64,000 nucleotides of DNA from Ensifer adhaerens (lineage in GTDB: Bacteria; Pseudomonadota; Alphaproteobacteria; Rhizobiales; Rhizobiaceae). The notes under the pieces were generated by a model that worked only from the letters and a program-made list of their open reading frames with translations, searched no databases and was not told the DNA's origin. The stretch lies in contig NZ_CP118611.1 of assembly GCF_028993555.1 (NCBI RefSeq), positions 186,001 to 250,000 on the forward strand, written 5' to 3'. The position numbers were made by a program, and so were the translations under genes. Below are positions 29,137 through 37,806 of the stretch, one piece after another (position 1 is the first letter of the stretch; every line of letters begins with the position of its first letter).

Positions 29137-30021
29137 TCAGGCTTCCCGTTCGATCAGGCTGCCGAGAGCAGCGCGGATGGTTGCGACGCGATCTGTCGAG
29201 AGCGGACGGAGCGGCTTGCGCGGCGCGCCGGCACCAAAGCCGGTGAGTTGCGCGGCGGCATAAACCGACTGCACATAGTCGCCTTCCCAGATGAGCGACA
29301 TCGCCGGTTCGAGCAGGGACCAGATGTCGCGCGCCTTGCCCCATTCGCCGGCGGTAGCAGCCGCGACCAGCGCGAGCGCGGTGCGCGGCGCAAAATTGGC
29401 GCCGCCCCAGATGAGGCCGCTCGCTCCGGACCAGAGAGCAAAGGGAACGAGATGGTCGGCGCCGTTCATGACCGGGAGGCCGGTACGAATGAGCGATGCC
29501 TGCTTGCCGAGATCGCCGCTCGAGTCCTTGACGGCGCAGAAGTTCGGGATGGCGCAAAGCTCCTTGAGAAGCTCCGGCGTCACGGTCACGCCGACGGCGT
29601 GCGGGACGTTGTAGCCGATGACCGGAAGGCCGGCGGCGGCCACCTCCGTGTAGAATTCGATGATGCCTTCATCGTCCGTCGGCCCTTCGAAGAAGGGCGG
29701 CAGGACCATGACGCCGTCGGCGCCGCATTCGGCCGCGAACTTCGTCCGCTCGACCACGTCGGCCGTCAGCAGCGCCGAGGTTTGGGCGATCACCTTGGCT
29801 CGACCATTGATGATCCTTGAACCGCGCCGTACGAGCTCTTTCGATTCCTCTTTCGTCAGATACACGTGCATGCCGGTGCCCGAACTCAACACGAAGCCGG
29901 GTACGCCGAGCGCCAGGTAGCGCTCGATGTTCTGCTCGAGCTTGGCGTAGTCGATGCGGCCTTCCGCGTCGAAGGGCGTCGCGATTGCGAGGTTCAGTCC
30001 GGGAAACGGGAAGTTGGTCAT
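29137..30021 (-). CDS. DHDPS/NAL-superfamily lyase (copy 2)
   Basis: A 294-residue enzyme with catalytic Tyr137 (IGYNVPHAVG) and Lys165 (AVKDSSGD). Unlike most of the family, the substrate-carboxylate motif reads SSGTGMHVYL instead of GxTGE, so the glutamate is missing. It is divergent from copy 1, and the different active-site lip suggests a different substrate. It is the second gene of the leftward aldehyde dehydrogenase-lyase-oxidase run. Confidence 0.8.
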   Translation of the reverse strand: MTNFPFPGLNLAIATPFDAEGRIDYAKLEQNIERYLALGVPGFVLSSGTGMHVYLTKEESKELVRRGSRIINGRAKVIAQTSALLTADVVERTKFAAECGADGVMVLPPFFEGPTDDEGIIEFYTEVAAAGLPVIGYNVPHAVGVTVTPELLKELCAIPNFCAVKDSSGDLGKQASLIRTGLPVMNGADHLVPFALWSGASGLIWGGANFAPRTALALVAAATAGEWGKARDIWSLLEPAMSLIWEGDYVQSVYAAAQLTGFGAGAPRKPLRPLSTDRVATIRAALGSLIEREA

Positions 30022-30023
30022 GG

Positions 30024-31523
30024 TTACAGATCCGCGCTTTCGTCGTCGTTGAGATCGAGCCAGATGGTCTTCAGCTGGGTGTACTGGTCGTGGGCGTGGA
30101 CGGAATTGTCGCGCCCGCCGAATCCGGACTGCCGGTAGCCGCCAAACGGTGTGGTGATATCGCCCTCGCCGAAGGAATTGACGGTGACGGTGCCGGCACG
30201 AAGGGCACGGGCGGCGCGCATGGCCCGTTTGCCGTTGCCGGTGAAGACGGAAGCGGTCAGGCCGTATTCCGTCTCGTTGGCGATCGCGACCGCCTCTTTC
30301 AGGCTGTCGACCGTGATGACCGCCAGGATCGGTCCAAAGATTTCTTCCTTAGCGTGCCGGGCGGAGTTGCTTTCGACCTCGACGATGGTCGGGTGAACGA
30401 AGCGGCCCTCGCTGGTTTCGCCGCCGTGAAGAACCTTCACCCCATCGCCGAGATAGCTCGCAACTTTCCGGTAGTGCGCCTCGGAGACCAGGGGGCCGAC
30501 ACGGTTGTCGGGATCCAGCGGATCGCCTACGTGCCAGTTCTTCACCTCGGAGACGATCTTGTCGAGCAGCTTCCCCTTGATGGCAGAGTGGACGATCAGC
30601 CGAGAAATGGCCGAGCAATTCTCGCCCATGTTCCAATAGGCGCCGTTGACGATATGCGCGGCCACCGCGTCCAGGTCGTCGGCGTCGTCCATGACGATCG
30701 AGGGGTTCTTCCCGCCCATCTCGAGGACGACTTCCTTGAGATTGGACTCGGAGGAATATTTGAGGAAGCGGCGGCCGGTCTCGGTCGAACCCGTGAACGA
30801 CACGGCATCGACATCCATATGCCGGCCGATCGGCTCGCCGACCTGCGAGCCGGAGCCAGTCACCACGTTGAAGACGCCGGCCGGGATGCCGGCCTCGAGC
30901 GCCAATTCGGCCACCCGAAGCGCTGTCAGCGAGGTTTCGGCCGCCGGTTTGACCACCAGGCTGCAGCCGGCGGCCAGCGCCGGGCCAATTTTCCAGGCGA
31001 GCATGAGGAGCGGGAAGTTCCACGGCAGGACCAGCCCGACGACGCCCACCGGCTCGCGAACGACAAGCGCGATGTGGTCGCTCGAGGCCGGCGAGACCTG
31101 ATCGTAGATCTTGTCGATCGCTTCGGCATGCCAGCGCAGGCAGTTGACGGTCTCGGGCACGTCGACCGTCTGGCAGTCGAGGATCGTCTTGCCGCTGTCC
31201 AGGCTCTCCATGACGGAGAGCTCGACCAGATTGTCCTCGATGAGCTGGGCAAGGCGAAGAAGCGCCTGCTTGCGGGCGGCGGGATGCTGCTTTGCCCAGC
31301 GGCCATCGGCGAACGACTGCCGCGCGCTCGCAACTGCCGCGTCGACGTCCTCGGGGCCGCAGGCAGGCAAGTCTGTGAGCTTCTCGCCTGTCGCGGGATT
31401 GGTCGTCGCAAACGTGCGTCCAGATTTCGCGTCGACAGAACGGCCATCGATGATGGCCTTTGCCGGGAGGGATAGTTGCGACGCGATTTGCTCGTACCGC
31501 GCCTTGGTCAGAAGTTCCGTCAT
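30024..31523 (-). CDS. NAD(P)-dependent aldehyde dehydrogenase (PuuC-like)
   Basis: A 499-residue enzyme with VVGLVLPWNFPLLMLAWK, VSFTGSTETGRRFLKY, catalytic Glu in LEMGGKNPSIV and Cys in GENCSAISRLIV. PuuC-type enzymes oxidise gamma-glutamyl-aminobutyraldehyde or 4-aminobutanal-like aldehydes. Here it is the first gene of a lyase-oxidase operon, so oxidation of an aldehyde acid such as alpha-ketoglutarate semialdehyde is plausible. The start at 31523 has GGGAGCAGACGA. It is divergent from the GntR gene at 31874. Confidence 0.85.
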   Translation of the reverse strand: MTELLTKARYEQIASQLSLPAKAIIDGRSVDAKSGRTFATTNPATGEKLTDLPACGPEDVDAAVASARQSFADGRWAKQHPAARKQALLRLAQLIEDNLVELSVMESLDSGKTILDCQTVDVPETVNCLRWHAEAIDKIYDQVSPASSDHIALVVREPVGVVGLVLPWNFPLLMLAWKIGPALAAGCSLVVKPAAETSLTALRVAELALEAGIPAGVFNVVTGSGSQVGEPIGRHMDVDAVSFTGSTETGRRFLKYSSESNLKEVVLEMGGKNPSIVMDDADDLDAVAAHIVNGAYWNMGENCSAISRLIVHSAIKGKLLDKIVSEVKNWHVGDPLDPDNRVGPLVSEAHYRKVASYLGDGVKVLHGGETSEGRFVHPTIVEVESNSARHAKEEIFGPILAVITVDSLKEAVAIANETEYGLTASVFTGNGKRAMRAARALRAGTVTVNSFGEGDITTPFGGYRQSGFGGRDNSVHAHDQYTQLKTIWLDLNDDESADL

Positions 31524-31610
31524 TCGTCTGCTCCCATCAATTCGAAAATCATCCGCAACGCTCGACCTGACTCGACGCTCCCGCCGATCGTCTCGCTCAA
31601 TTTTCATAAT

Positions 31611-31650
31611 ACAATAGATAGACATTTGATCTATTGTCAATAGACACTTG
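31611..31650. promoter_or_regulatory. Operator cluster for the GntR regulator, aldehyde dehydrogenase side
   Basis: ACAATAGAT (31611-31619) and ATCTATTGT (31629-31637) form a perfect 9-base inverted repeat. Overlapping it, TCTATTGTCAATAGA (31630-31644) is a perfect 7-1-7 dyad. ATAGACATTTG (31618) and ATAGACACTTG (31640) are direct repeats 22 bases apart, two helical turns. Confidence 0.65.
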
Positions 31651-31830
31651 AAATGCGCCGGCAAGACAGTGCTGCGGCTCATCGTACGGAACGCGAATTG
31701 ATAACCGAACAAGCGGGAGACAATAGATCTAGAAGTGGAGGCGGTCGGGCCTTGCGCATCGGCCGTTGAGCAGGCAAAAGGAGTCGCGTGGCCGTGGGGA
31801 TAGTCGCTGCAAATTGAAATATGTTGACCA

Positions 31831-31847
31831 GTCTATCTTTTGTAGAC
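31831..31847. promoter_or_regulatory. Dyad upstream of the GntR gene
   Basis: GTCTA-TCTTTTG-TAGAC is a perfect 5-7-5 inverted repeat 27 bases before the regulator's ATG. It shares the TCTA/TAGA core of the 31611-31650 cluster, which suggests autoregulation. Confidence 0.6.
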
Positions 31848-31873
31848 AAGATATGGCCAAAAAGGAGTTTGCC

Positions 31874-32587
31874 ATGGCGAACAATCCAAGCTCACCTGAA
31901 GCAGGCGTTGGCCCGGATCGAAAGGCTGCACTGAACAACACCTTGCGCCACCGGATCCTGACGATGCAGATAGCGCCGGGATCGGTTCTCGACGAAGTCG
32001 CCTTGAGCGAGGAATTTGGACTGTCCCGCCCTCCGGTGCGCGAAGCGATGCGGCAGCTTGCGGGGGAAGGGTTCATTGAGCTTGAGGCGAACCGGCCGGC
32101 CCGCGTGACCTCGATGAGCTACCAATCCCTTCGGGATTTCTTTTTGATCGCGCCGATGATCTATGTCGCGGCCACGCGGCTGGCCGCCGAACATGCGTCG
32201 AAGGCCGATATTGCGGGCCTGCGAGAGATACAGGACAGCTTTCGCGACGCGGTCCACAGCAATGACGTCGACGGGCGCGTCTTCTACAATGACAAATTTC
32301 ACCTTCGGGTTGGCGAAATCGCGAACAATGCGTATGTGCTTCCGAGCCTTCGCCGGCTGCTGATCGATCATGCGCGTATCGGCAAGATTTTCTACAGACC
32401 GAGCAACGCGCGCATGTTGGAGGAGTTGCACGAGGCGTCGCGCCAGCACGACGAAATCATCGATGCAATAGCGAACCACGATCCTGACCGGGCGGAGGCG
32501 TTGATCCGCGCGCACCTCGATCTATCGCGCAAGAACATGGCGATGTATGCCGCCCCGGAAGGGATGGCGATTTCTCTCGGTGTGTAA
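31874..32587 (+). CDS. GntR-family transcriptional regulator, FCD subfamily
   Basis: A 237-residue regulator. A winged helix (LDEVALSEEFGLSRPPVREAMRQLAGEGFIEL, about residues 36-70) precedes an FCD ligand domain with DKFHLRVGEIANN and HDEIIDAIANHDPDRAEALIRAHL. ATG 31874 is chosen over 31853 because AAGGAG is correctly spaced. It lies between the two leftward operons and is divergent from the aldehyde dehydrogenase. It very probably controls that operon by the TCTATTG dyads; the ligand is unknown. Confidence 0.88.
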   Translation: MANNPSSPEAGVGPDRKAALNNTLRHRILTMQIAPGSVLDEVALSEEFGLSRPPVREAMRQLAGEGFIELEANRPARVTSMSYQSLRDFFLIAPMIYVAATRLAAEHASKADIAGLREIQDSFRDAVHSNDVDGRVFYNDKFHLRVGEIANNAYVLPSLRRLLIDHARIGKIFYRPSNARMLEELHEASRQHDEIIDAIANHDPDRAEALIRAHLDLSRKNMAMYAAPEGMAISLGV

Positions 32588-32611
32588 CGCATCCGGGGCC
32601 TCCGGGTGTTC

Positions 32612-33634
32612 TTACGTCACCCCGCCGGACGATTGATGCTCATTCGACGCGAAACGATCTATGGCGTCGAAGACAGCGCGGGACATGCGCAATGGTTGCT
32701 CCGTCGAGCCAGGTGACCTGCCGCTGACGCCCGGGACGTGAACGCCGAGCTTCTCCAGCCGCTGGATCTGGTCGTGTGCGCGGGCGATGTGGTCGCTCCC
32801 TTTCGAGCCTGGCATCATTGCAATCACAGTCAGCCCGACAGCTGGAGAGGTTTCGCCCGTTCTGAAGCTTGGCGTGTCCAGAGACCAGGAACCGCCGGAA
32901 AGACCGGCCGACAGCATTTCGACGAGGAGCGCGACGTTCGCACCCTTGCGACCACCGAAGGGTAGCAGCGCGCCTAAGAGTGCCTTTTCGGCGTCCCGCG
33001 TATCGGCACCTTTGTTGTCGACCGCCCACCCTTCCGGGATTTGCCGCCCTTCTGCGGCAGCAGCGGCAATGTTGACGTAGGCAGTGGCGCTTGACGATTG
33101 GTCGACGATGAGTGGCGGCGCGTTGGCGCCGAGCGGAAATCCGAAGGCGATGGGGTTCGTGCTGTAGACAGCCGGTCCCCCTGCCTTTGCTACGACCATG
33201 GCATTCGCGTTGGTCGCCGCAAGACCGCTCAGGCCTTCCAGCGCAAGCCGGCGCACATAGTAGCCGAGCTCGCCCGTTGTATAGCTGTTCTTCTGGGTGA
33301 AGAGCGCAATGCCGAAGGTGCGGGCAGCATCCACGAAGTCGCGGAAGGCGAGGTCGAAGCCGAGCTGCGCGATGCCTCGGTCGGCATCGCAGGCGAGGTG
33401 AGCGGGGAAGGGGCGAGTGGCGACCGGCGCGGGATCGCAATTGATGCGCCCCTCGCGAAAACTGTTCAGATAATCGACGAGGTGCGGAAACCCGACCGCG
33501 CTCGGGCCGAAGCGGGCGGCCGACACCGTTGCGTCCACGAGCGATCGGGCGCTCGCCGGATTGGCGCCGGCACCAAGGCAGGCCCTCAGCGCCAGATCTC
33601 GTGCCTCTCGCTCGCTGAGTTCGATCTCTCTCAT
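32612..33634 (-). CDS. LDH2-family NAD(P)-dependent oxidoreductase (malate/lactate or cyclic imine reductase type)
   Basis: A 340-residue protein of the malate/L-lactate dehydrogenase type 2 family, which includes Delta1-piperideine/pyrroline-2-carboxylate reductases. Recognisable stretches are AGGPAVYSTNPIAFGFP, PEGWAVDNKGADTRDAEKA and LLPFGGRKGANVALLVE. The usual SHG motif of the N-terminus reads AVG, and the usual N-H-F motif reads NSYTTGELGYY, so it is an atypical branch. The start at 33634 with GGAGATC is right after the flavoprotein stop. A reductase for a cyclic imino acid is the favoured guess. Confidence 0.75.
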   Translation of the reverse strand: MREIELSEREARDLALRACLGAGANPASARSLVDATVSAARFGPSAVGFPHLVDYLNSFREGRINCDPAPVATRPFPAHLACDADRGIAQLGFDLAFRDFVDAARTFGIALFTQKNSYTTGELGYYVRRLALEGLSGLAATNANAMVVAKAGGPAVYSTNPIAFGFPLGANAPPLIVDQSSSATAYVNIAAAAAEGRQIPEGWAVDNKGADTRDAEKALLGALLPFGGRKGANVALLVEMLSAGLSGGSWSLDTPSFRTGETSPAVGLTVIAMMPGSKGSDHIARAHDQIQRLEKLGVHVPGVSGRSPGSTEQPLRMSRAVFDAIDRFASNEHQSSGGVT

Positions 33635-33635
33635 G

Positions 33636-35621
33636 TCAGATCTCCAGTCCCGCCTTCCGACCCTCGTAGAATGCGTAGGGCGCCTGGCGCGGCGCGGCGC
33701 AGTCACCGATCTGGCGCGCAACGATATTGCGTTCGGCAAGGCCGGGCATCAGCCAGTCGGCCGGGGAATTCGTGGTGGCCGTGACAAGGGCGTCTGCCTC
33801 GACGAAGCGGCACTCTCCCGTCGTGTGATCGACGATCGTTGCGCCGGTGCCATGCCACTCGGCGATGCTCGCCTCGACGATCCATTCGACGCCGAGTTTC
33901 CGGAGCGCCTGTCGCATGGGAACGTCGGCCGCGGTTCTCTGCAACTCCTTGCCGACGAAAGGATCGGGCGTCAGGATCATCACCTGGTGGCCCTCTTCGG
34001 CGAGCTTCCAGGCCGTTCCGCAGCCGCGCCAACCGCCGCCTTCATCCAGGAGCAGCACGCGTTTGCCCGGTCTGGCCTGGCGAGCTATGACCGCTTCGAC
34101 CGTGAAGACATTACCCTTTGCCAGGCCCGGCATCGTCTCGACTGTCGGTAGTGCCTTCTGGAAACCTGTCTCGGGTGAATAGGAGCCGGTCGCGACGATG
34201 ACGCGCTCGAACTCGGAGGCGTCAATGTCCTCGGCTTCGATATAGGAGTTAAGGCGAACCTCTACACCGAGTTTTTCGAGCTGGCGCTCATACCAGGCAA
34301 TAAGATCGAGGATCTGGGCTCTTCTTGGCTGCATGCCGGCCAGCAGGAAGTTGCCGCCGAGACGGTTCGACGCTTCGGCAAGGACAACCCTGTGGCCACG
34401 CTCGGCGGCCACCCGGGCAGCCTCTAGTCCGGCGGGTCCGCCACCGATCACCAGCACGGGCTTCGGATCACCGGTCTTTACAAAGCGGTCGCCGTTCCAT
34501 TCGGTTTCGCGCCCGACCGAGGGGTTGATCAGGCAGCTTATCCAGTAGTCCCGCGACCGGCGTCCCCAGCACATCTGATTGCACGAAATGCAGCCGCGAA
34601 TGTCATCCGGCCGATCCTCGGCCGCCTTGGTCGCCAGGTGGGGGTCGGCAATCTGGCCGCGCACGATCGAGACGAGGTCGGCTGATCCTTCGCCAAGCAC
34701 CGTTTCGGCATTTTCCGGGGTGCGGATATGGCTCTCGGCGATCACCAGCGCATTCTTGACGGCACCTTTCAGGACTGATGCGAGGTCGGCGCCCAGTTTC
34801 TCGGGATAGAGGAATGTCGGCATCAGCTTGTAGAAATCGAGGTAGCCGCCCGAGCCGCAGGTGACATAGTCGATGAGGCCCAGCTCGTCGTGCAAATGGA
34901 TGATCTCGGCAAGTTCGTCGCGTTGAAGCGCAACCTTCACATCCGGTTCGTCGCTGACGGCAAGGCCAATGATGAAGTCGGGGCCGCAGACCTGCCTGAT
35001 CCGCGTCAGGATCTCCCGCGACATCCGCGTGCGGTTTTCAAGCGAACCGCCCCATTGATCGTCGCGTCGATTGCACCAGGGGGTCCAGAACTGGTCGACC
35101 ATGCCGAGATAGGCTGCCCAGACTTCGACGCCGTCGAAGCCGGCGTCGCGACATCGCCGCGCCGCCGAAACGAAGCCGTCGATCGTCTCCAGGATTTCGG
35201 CTTCCGTCATCGGATGCGAGCCGTCGCTGTCGTGATAGCTGGGCCCGCCCGAAGGCGACCAGTGCGGATGAAAGGAGTTGTCGGAATCGCCGTGCGCTCC
35301 GACATGGTAGAGCTGCTGGATCGCAACGGCCCCATGCTCCTTTATCGCGTCGACCACCTTCCTGAAATGGGGGATCACGCTGTCGTCGGAATGGCGGAAA
35401 TTGCCGCGGGTCAGCACGGCCGCGGCATGCACCGGCATGGGCTCGACGACAATCATTGCCGCGCCGCCGAGCGCCCGTTCCCGGTAGTAGGCGGCATGCC
35501 GGTCGGTCGGCAGGCCTTCGACCGCCATGTTCGCCGTGTGGGCGCCGAACACGATCCGGTTCTTCAGCGTGTGCGACCGCAGTTTGAGGGGGGAGAACAG
35601 CCGGGGGAACTTCCTGGACAT
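33636..35621 (-). CDS. FMN/4Fe-4S/FAD oxidoreductase of the trimethylamine dehydrogenase/DgcA family
   Basis: A 661-residue multidomain flavoprotein. An OYE-type TIM barrel comes first (YYRERALGGAAMIVVEP, QQLYHVGAHG with a TMADH-like GAH). A canonical cluster motif C-x2-C-x3-C-x11-C follows (Cys344, 347, 351, 363), then an FAD/NAD(P) domain (LVIGGGPAGLEAARVA). The family demethylates N-methyl amines such as dimethylglycine or N-methylproline, passing electrons to ETF. It lies upstream of the LDH2-type gene and after ProV copy 2, separated by a hairpin. A 2,4-dienoyl-CoA-reductase-like role is less likely here. Confidence 0.82.
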   Translation of the reverse strand: MSRKFPRLFSPLKLRSHTLKNRIVFGAHTANMAVEGLPTDRHAAYYRERALGGAAMIVVEPMPVHAAAVLTRGNFRHSDDSVIPHFRKVVDAIKEHGAVAIQQLYHVGAHGDSDNSFHPHWSPSGGPSYHDSDGSHPMTEAEILETIDGFVSAARRCRDAGFDGVEVWAAYLGMVDQFWTPWCNRRDDQWGGSLENRTRMSREILTRIRQVCGPDFIIGLAVSDEPDVKVALQRDELAEIIHLHDELGLIDYVTCGSGGYLDFYKLMPTFLYPEKLGADLASVLKGAVKNALVIAESHIRTPENAETVLGEGSADLVSIVRGQIADPHLATKAAEDRPDDIRGCISCNQMCWGRRSRDYWISCLINPSVGRETEWNGDRFVKTGDPKPVLVIGGGPAGLEAARVAAERGHRVVLAEASNRLGGNFLLAGMQPRRAQILDLIAWYERQLEKLGVEVRLNSYIEAEDIDASEFERVIVATGSYSPETGFQKALPTVETMPGLAKGNVFTVEAVIARQARPGKRVLLLDEGGGWRGCGTAWKLAEEGHQVMILTPDPFVGKELQRTAADVPMRQALRKLGVEWIVEASIAEWHGTGATIVDHTTGECRFVEADALVTATTNSPADWLMPGLAERNIVARQIGDCAAPRQAPYAFYEGRKAGLEI

Positions 35622-35689
35622 GGCGCAACTCCGGGCAGGGAGAGGATCGGGAATGGAATGGGTGTGCTTCGGCCACCCTTACCGTTTTT

Positions 35690-35714
35690 CCGGGCGGCGT
35701 GATCGGCCGCCCGG
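35690..35714. terminator. Intercistronic hairpin between ProV copy 2 and the flavoprotein
   Basis: CCGGGCGGC (35690-35698) pairs perfectly with GCCGCCCGG (35706-35714) over a seven-base loop. On the transcribed minus strand an A run, not T, follows, so mRNA stabilisation or partial attenuation is more likely than termination. Confidence 0.5.
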
Positions 35715-35746
35715 ACGGATCTGTACTTTATGGGTCGGTCATCCGG

Positions 35747-36826
35747 TCACGCGGCAGTGGCTGCGATCGCAACTGCGCGATCGTTCGTCTCACGCGCATT
35801 GACCATCGCGCCTGCCAGATGACGGAATGTGACCGTGCCGAGAGGCTTGCCGGTCGGATCCACGACGGTGATGTCGCCCTCGGGTGCCGACGCAAGCATA
35901 CGCACCGCCTCTTCGATCGTCAGGTCGGCGGCGATCCGTTGCCCGCTATCGACAACTGGCGCGCCGAGCGGTGTCATGACCGCTTCGACGTTCACGACGC
36001 GGCCGCGGTTCACCTCCTTCACGAAGTTCGCGACATAGTCGTCGGCTGGTCTCAGCACGATATCCTGGCTTGAACCCTGCTGGATGACCTCGCCGTCGCG
36101 AAGGATGGCGATCTGATCACCCAGTCGGAGTGCCTCGTCGAGATCATGGGTGATGAAGACGATCGTCTTCTTGATCTCCTTCTGAAGGTCCAGAAGCACC
36201 GTTTGCATGTCCGTGCGGATGAGCGGATCGAGGGCCGAATACGCCTCATCCATCAAGAGAACCGGTGCGTCATTGGCAAGCGCCCGGGCAAGGCCGACGC
36301 GCTGCTGCATTCCGCCGGAAAGCTGGTTCGGATATTTCTGTTCAAACCCTTTGAGACCGACGCGTTCCAACCATCGCATGGCAGTGTCAATACTTTGCGC
36401 GCGCGACACGCCTTGGATTTCAAGGCCGAAGATCGTGTTGTCGAGCACGCTGCGATGAGGAAGCAGGGCGAACTTCTGGAACACCATAGCCGTCTGATGT
36501 CTTCGGAATTCGCGCAGCTCCGCTTCCGGCATCTTGACCACGTCGACGCCGTCGACGAGGACTTCGCCGGCGGTCGGGTCGATCAGCCTGTTGATGTGGC
36601 GGATGAGCGTCGATTTGCCCGATCCGGAAAGCCCCATGATCACCTGGATCGAGCCCGACGGCATTTCGATGTTGATGTCGCGAAGGCCGAGCACATGCCC
36701 GTACCGTTCGTTGAGTTCGGTCTTGGTCAGACCGTTCTTCACCGCCTCGACATGGACCTGCGCATTCGGCCCGAAGATCTTGTAGAGATGGCGGATCTGG
36801 ATGCCGCCGAAAGCATGGTCAGCCAT
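35747..36826 (-). CDS. Quaternary-amine ABC transporter ATP-binding protein, ProV type (copy 2)
   Basis: A 359-residue ATPase with MGLSGSGKSTLIRHINRL, LSGGMQQRVGLARALAND, LLMDEAYSALDPLIR and FITHDLDEAL. It has 14 more residues than copy 1, in a C-terminal CBS-like part that has diverged (EEAVRMLASAPEGDITVVD). Start at 36826, overlapping the ProW stop by eight bases, exactly as in copy 1. The two copies share an operon structure, which points to duplication of a whole transporter. Confidence 0.9.
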   Translation of the reverse strand: MADHAFGGIQIRHLYKIFGPNAQVHVEAVKNGLTKTELNERYGHVLGLRDINIEMPSGSIQVIMGLSGSGKSTLIRHINRLIDPTAGEVLVDGVDVVKMPEAELREFRRHQTAMVFQKFALLPHRSVLDNTIFGLEIQGVSRAQSIDTAMRWLERVGLKGFEQKYPNQLSGGMQQRVGLARALANDAPVLLMDEAYSALDPLIRTDMQTVLLDLQKEIKKTIVFITHDLDEALRLGDQIAILRDGEVIQQGSSQDIVLRPADDYVANFVKEVNRGRVVNVEAVMTPLGAPVVDSGQRIAADLTIEEAVRMLASAPEGDITVVDPTGKPLGTVTFRHLAGAMVNARETNDRAVAIAATAA

Positions 36827-37706
36827 GGACGACCTCCCGGTGCTTCTGCAGCCGTTCGCCATAGGCCTGGCTGACCCGGTCGAACATGATGGCGATGCCG
36901 ACGATCGCAAGGCCATTGAAGATGCCGAGCGTGAAGTACTGGTTGGCGATCGCCTTAAGCACTGGCTGGCCGAGTCCCTGAACGCCGATCATCGAAGCGA
37001 TGACGACCATGGCCAGCGCCATCATGATGGTCTGGTTGATACCGGCCATGATGGTCGGAAGCGCAAGGGGAAGCTGTACCTTGAAGAGCTTCTGCCTGTT
37101 GTCGGCGCCGAAGGCATCGGCGGCTTCCAGCACGTCCTTGTCGACGAGGCGAATGCCGAGATTGGTGAGGCGGATCATCGGCGGGATGGCGTAGATGACA
37201 ACGGCGATCAGGCCAGGAACCTTGCCGATGCCGAGCAGCATGACCACAGGGATCAGATAAACGAAGCTCGGCATGGTCTGCATGACGTCGAGCACGGGAT
37301 TGACGACCCGTTGGACCCTGTCGGAACGCGCCATCAAAATGCCGATCGGCAGTCCGATGGCGATCGACAGAATGGTGCAGACAAAGATCATCGAGATCGT
37401 CCGCATCGTGTCGTCCCACATGCCGAAGTAGCCGATCAACAACAGCGTCACGAGACAGCCTGCGGCGATGCGAATGCTCCTCGTCGCTGCCCAGGCTATG
37501 GCGAGGATCAACAGTGTGATGATCGGCCAGGGCGTCTTGGTCATGAAGCGTTCGGCGGCGATCAGAAACTGCTGCAGCGGCGCGAAGAAGCCCTCGATCA
37601 GATCGCCGTAGCTGCGGGTAAAACCGCGAAAAGTCTCATCGATGACCTTTTTCAGGTCTCGAAGCGCGTTGTCGTTCATATGAGGAAATTGAAAAAACCA
37701 GTCCAT
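36819..37706 (-). CDS. Quaternary-amine ABC transporter permease, ProW type (copy 2)
   Basis: A 295-residue permease equal in length to copy 1. From PVVMLLGIGKVPG to the end the two proteins differ at only a few positions, whereas the N-terminal 130 residues vary (MDWFFQFPHMNDNALRD versus MEWLYEFPHMNDDSLRT). The long N-terminus before the first helix is typical of ProW. The gene starts with GGGGAACC before its ATG. Confidence 0.9.
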   Translation of the reverse strand: MDWFFQFPHMNDNALRDLKKVIDETFRGFTRSYGDLIEGFFAPLQQFLIAAERFMTKTPWPIITLLILAIAWAATRSIRIAAGCLVTLLLIGYFGMWDDTMRTISMIFVCTILSIAIGLPIGILMARSDRVQRVVNPVLDVMQTMPSFVYLIPVVMLLGIGKVPGLIAVVIYAIPPMIRLTNLGIRLVDKDVLEAADAFGADNRQKLFKVQLPLALPTIMAGINQTIMMALAMVVIASMIGVQGLGQPVLKAIANQYFTLGIFNGLAIVGIAIMFDRVSQAYGERLQKHREVVHG

Positions 37707-37760
37707 TCGGTTCCCCTTCTCGAAAGAGCCGATCCGTTCTTCTTGTTATGTCGGCAGGAA

Positions 37761-37789
37761 CGGTGCGGTGGCTGAAACACACCGCACCG
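37761..37789. terminator. Hairpin between binding protein and ProW (copy 2)
   Basis: CGGTGCGGTG (37761-37770) and CACCGCACCG (37780-37789) form a perfect 10-base stem with a nine-base loop. It occupies the same place as the hairpin at 26639-26668 and shares the GGTGCGG core. There is no T run. Confidence 0.65.
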
Positions 37790-37806
37790 GCTTGTGGCAG
37801 TGCCCG

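Larger units (their letters stand above)
31524..31873. other. Divergent intergenic region between aldehyde dehydrogenase and GntR regulator
   Basis: No gene is visible in these 350 bases. They contain AT-rich sequence, the operator cluster at 31611-31650, a second dyad at 31831-31847, and an AAGGAG site for the regulator at 31862-31867. Promoters for both directions must lie here. Confidence 0.6.
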
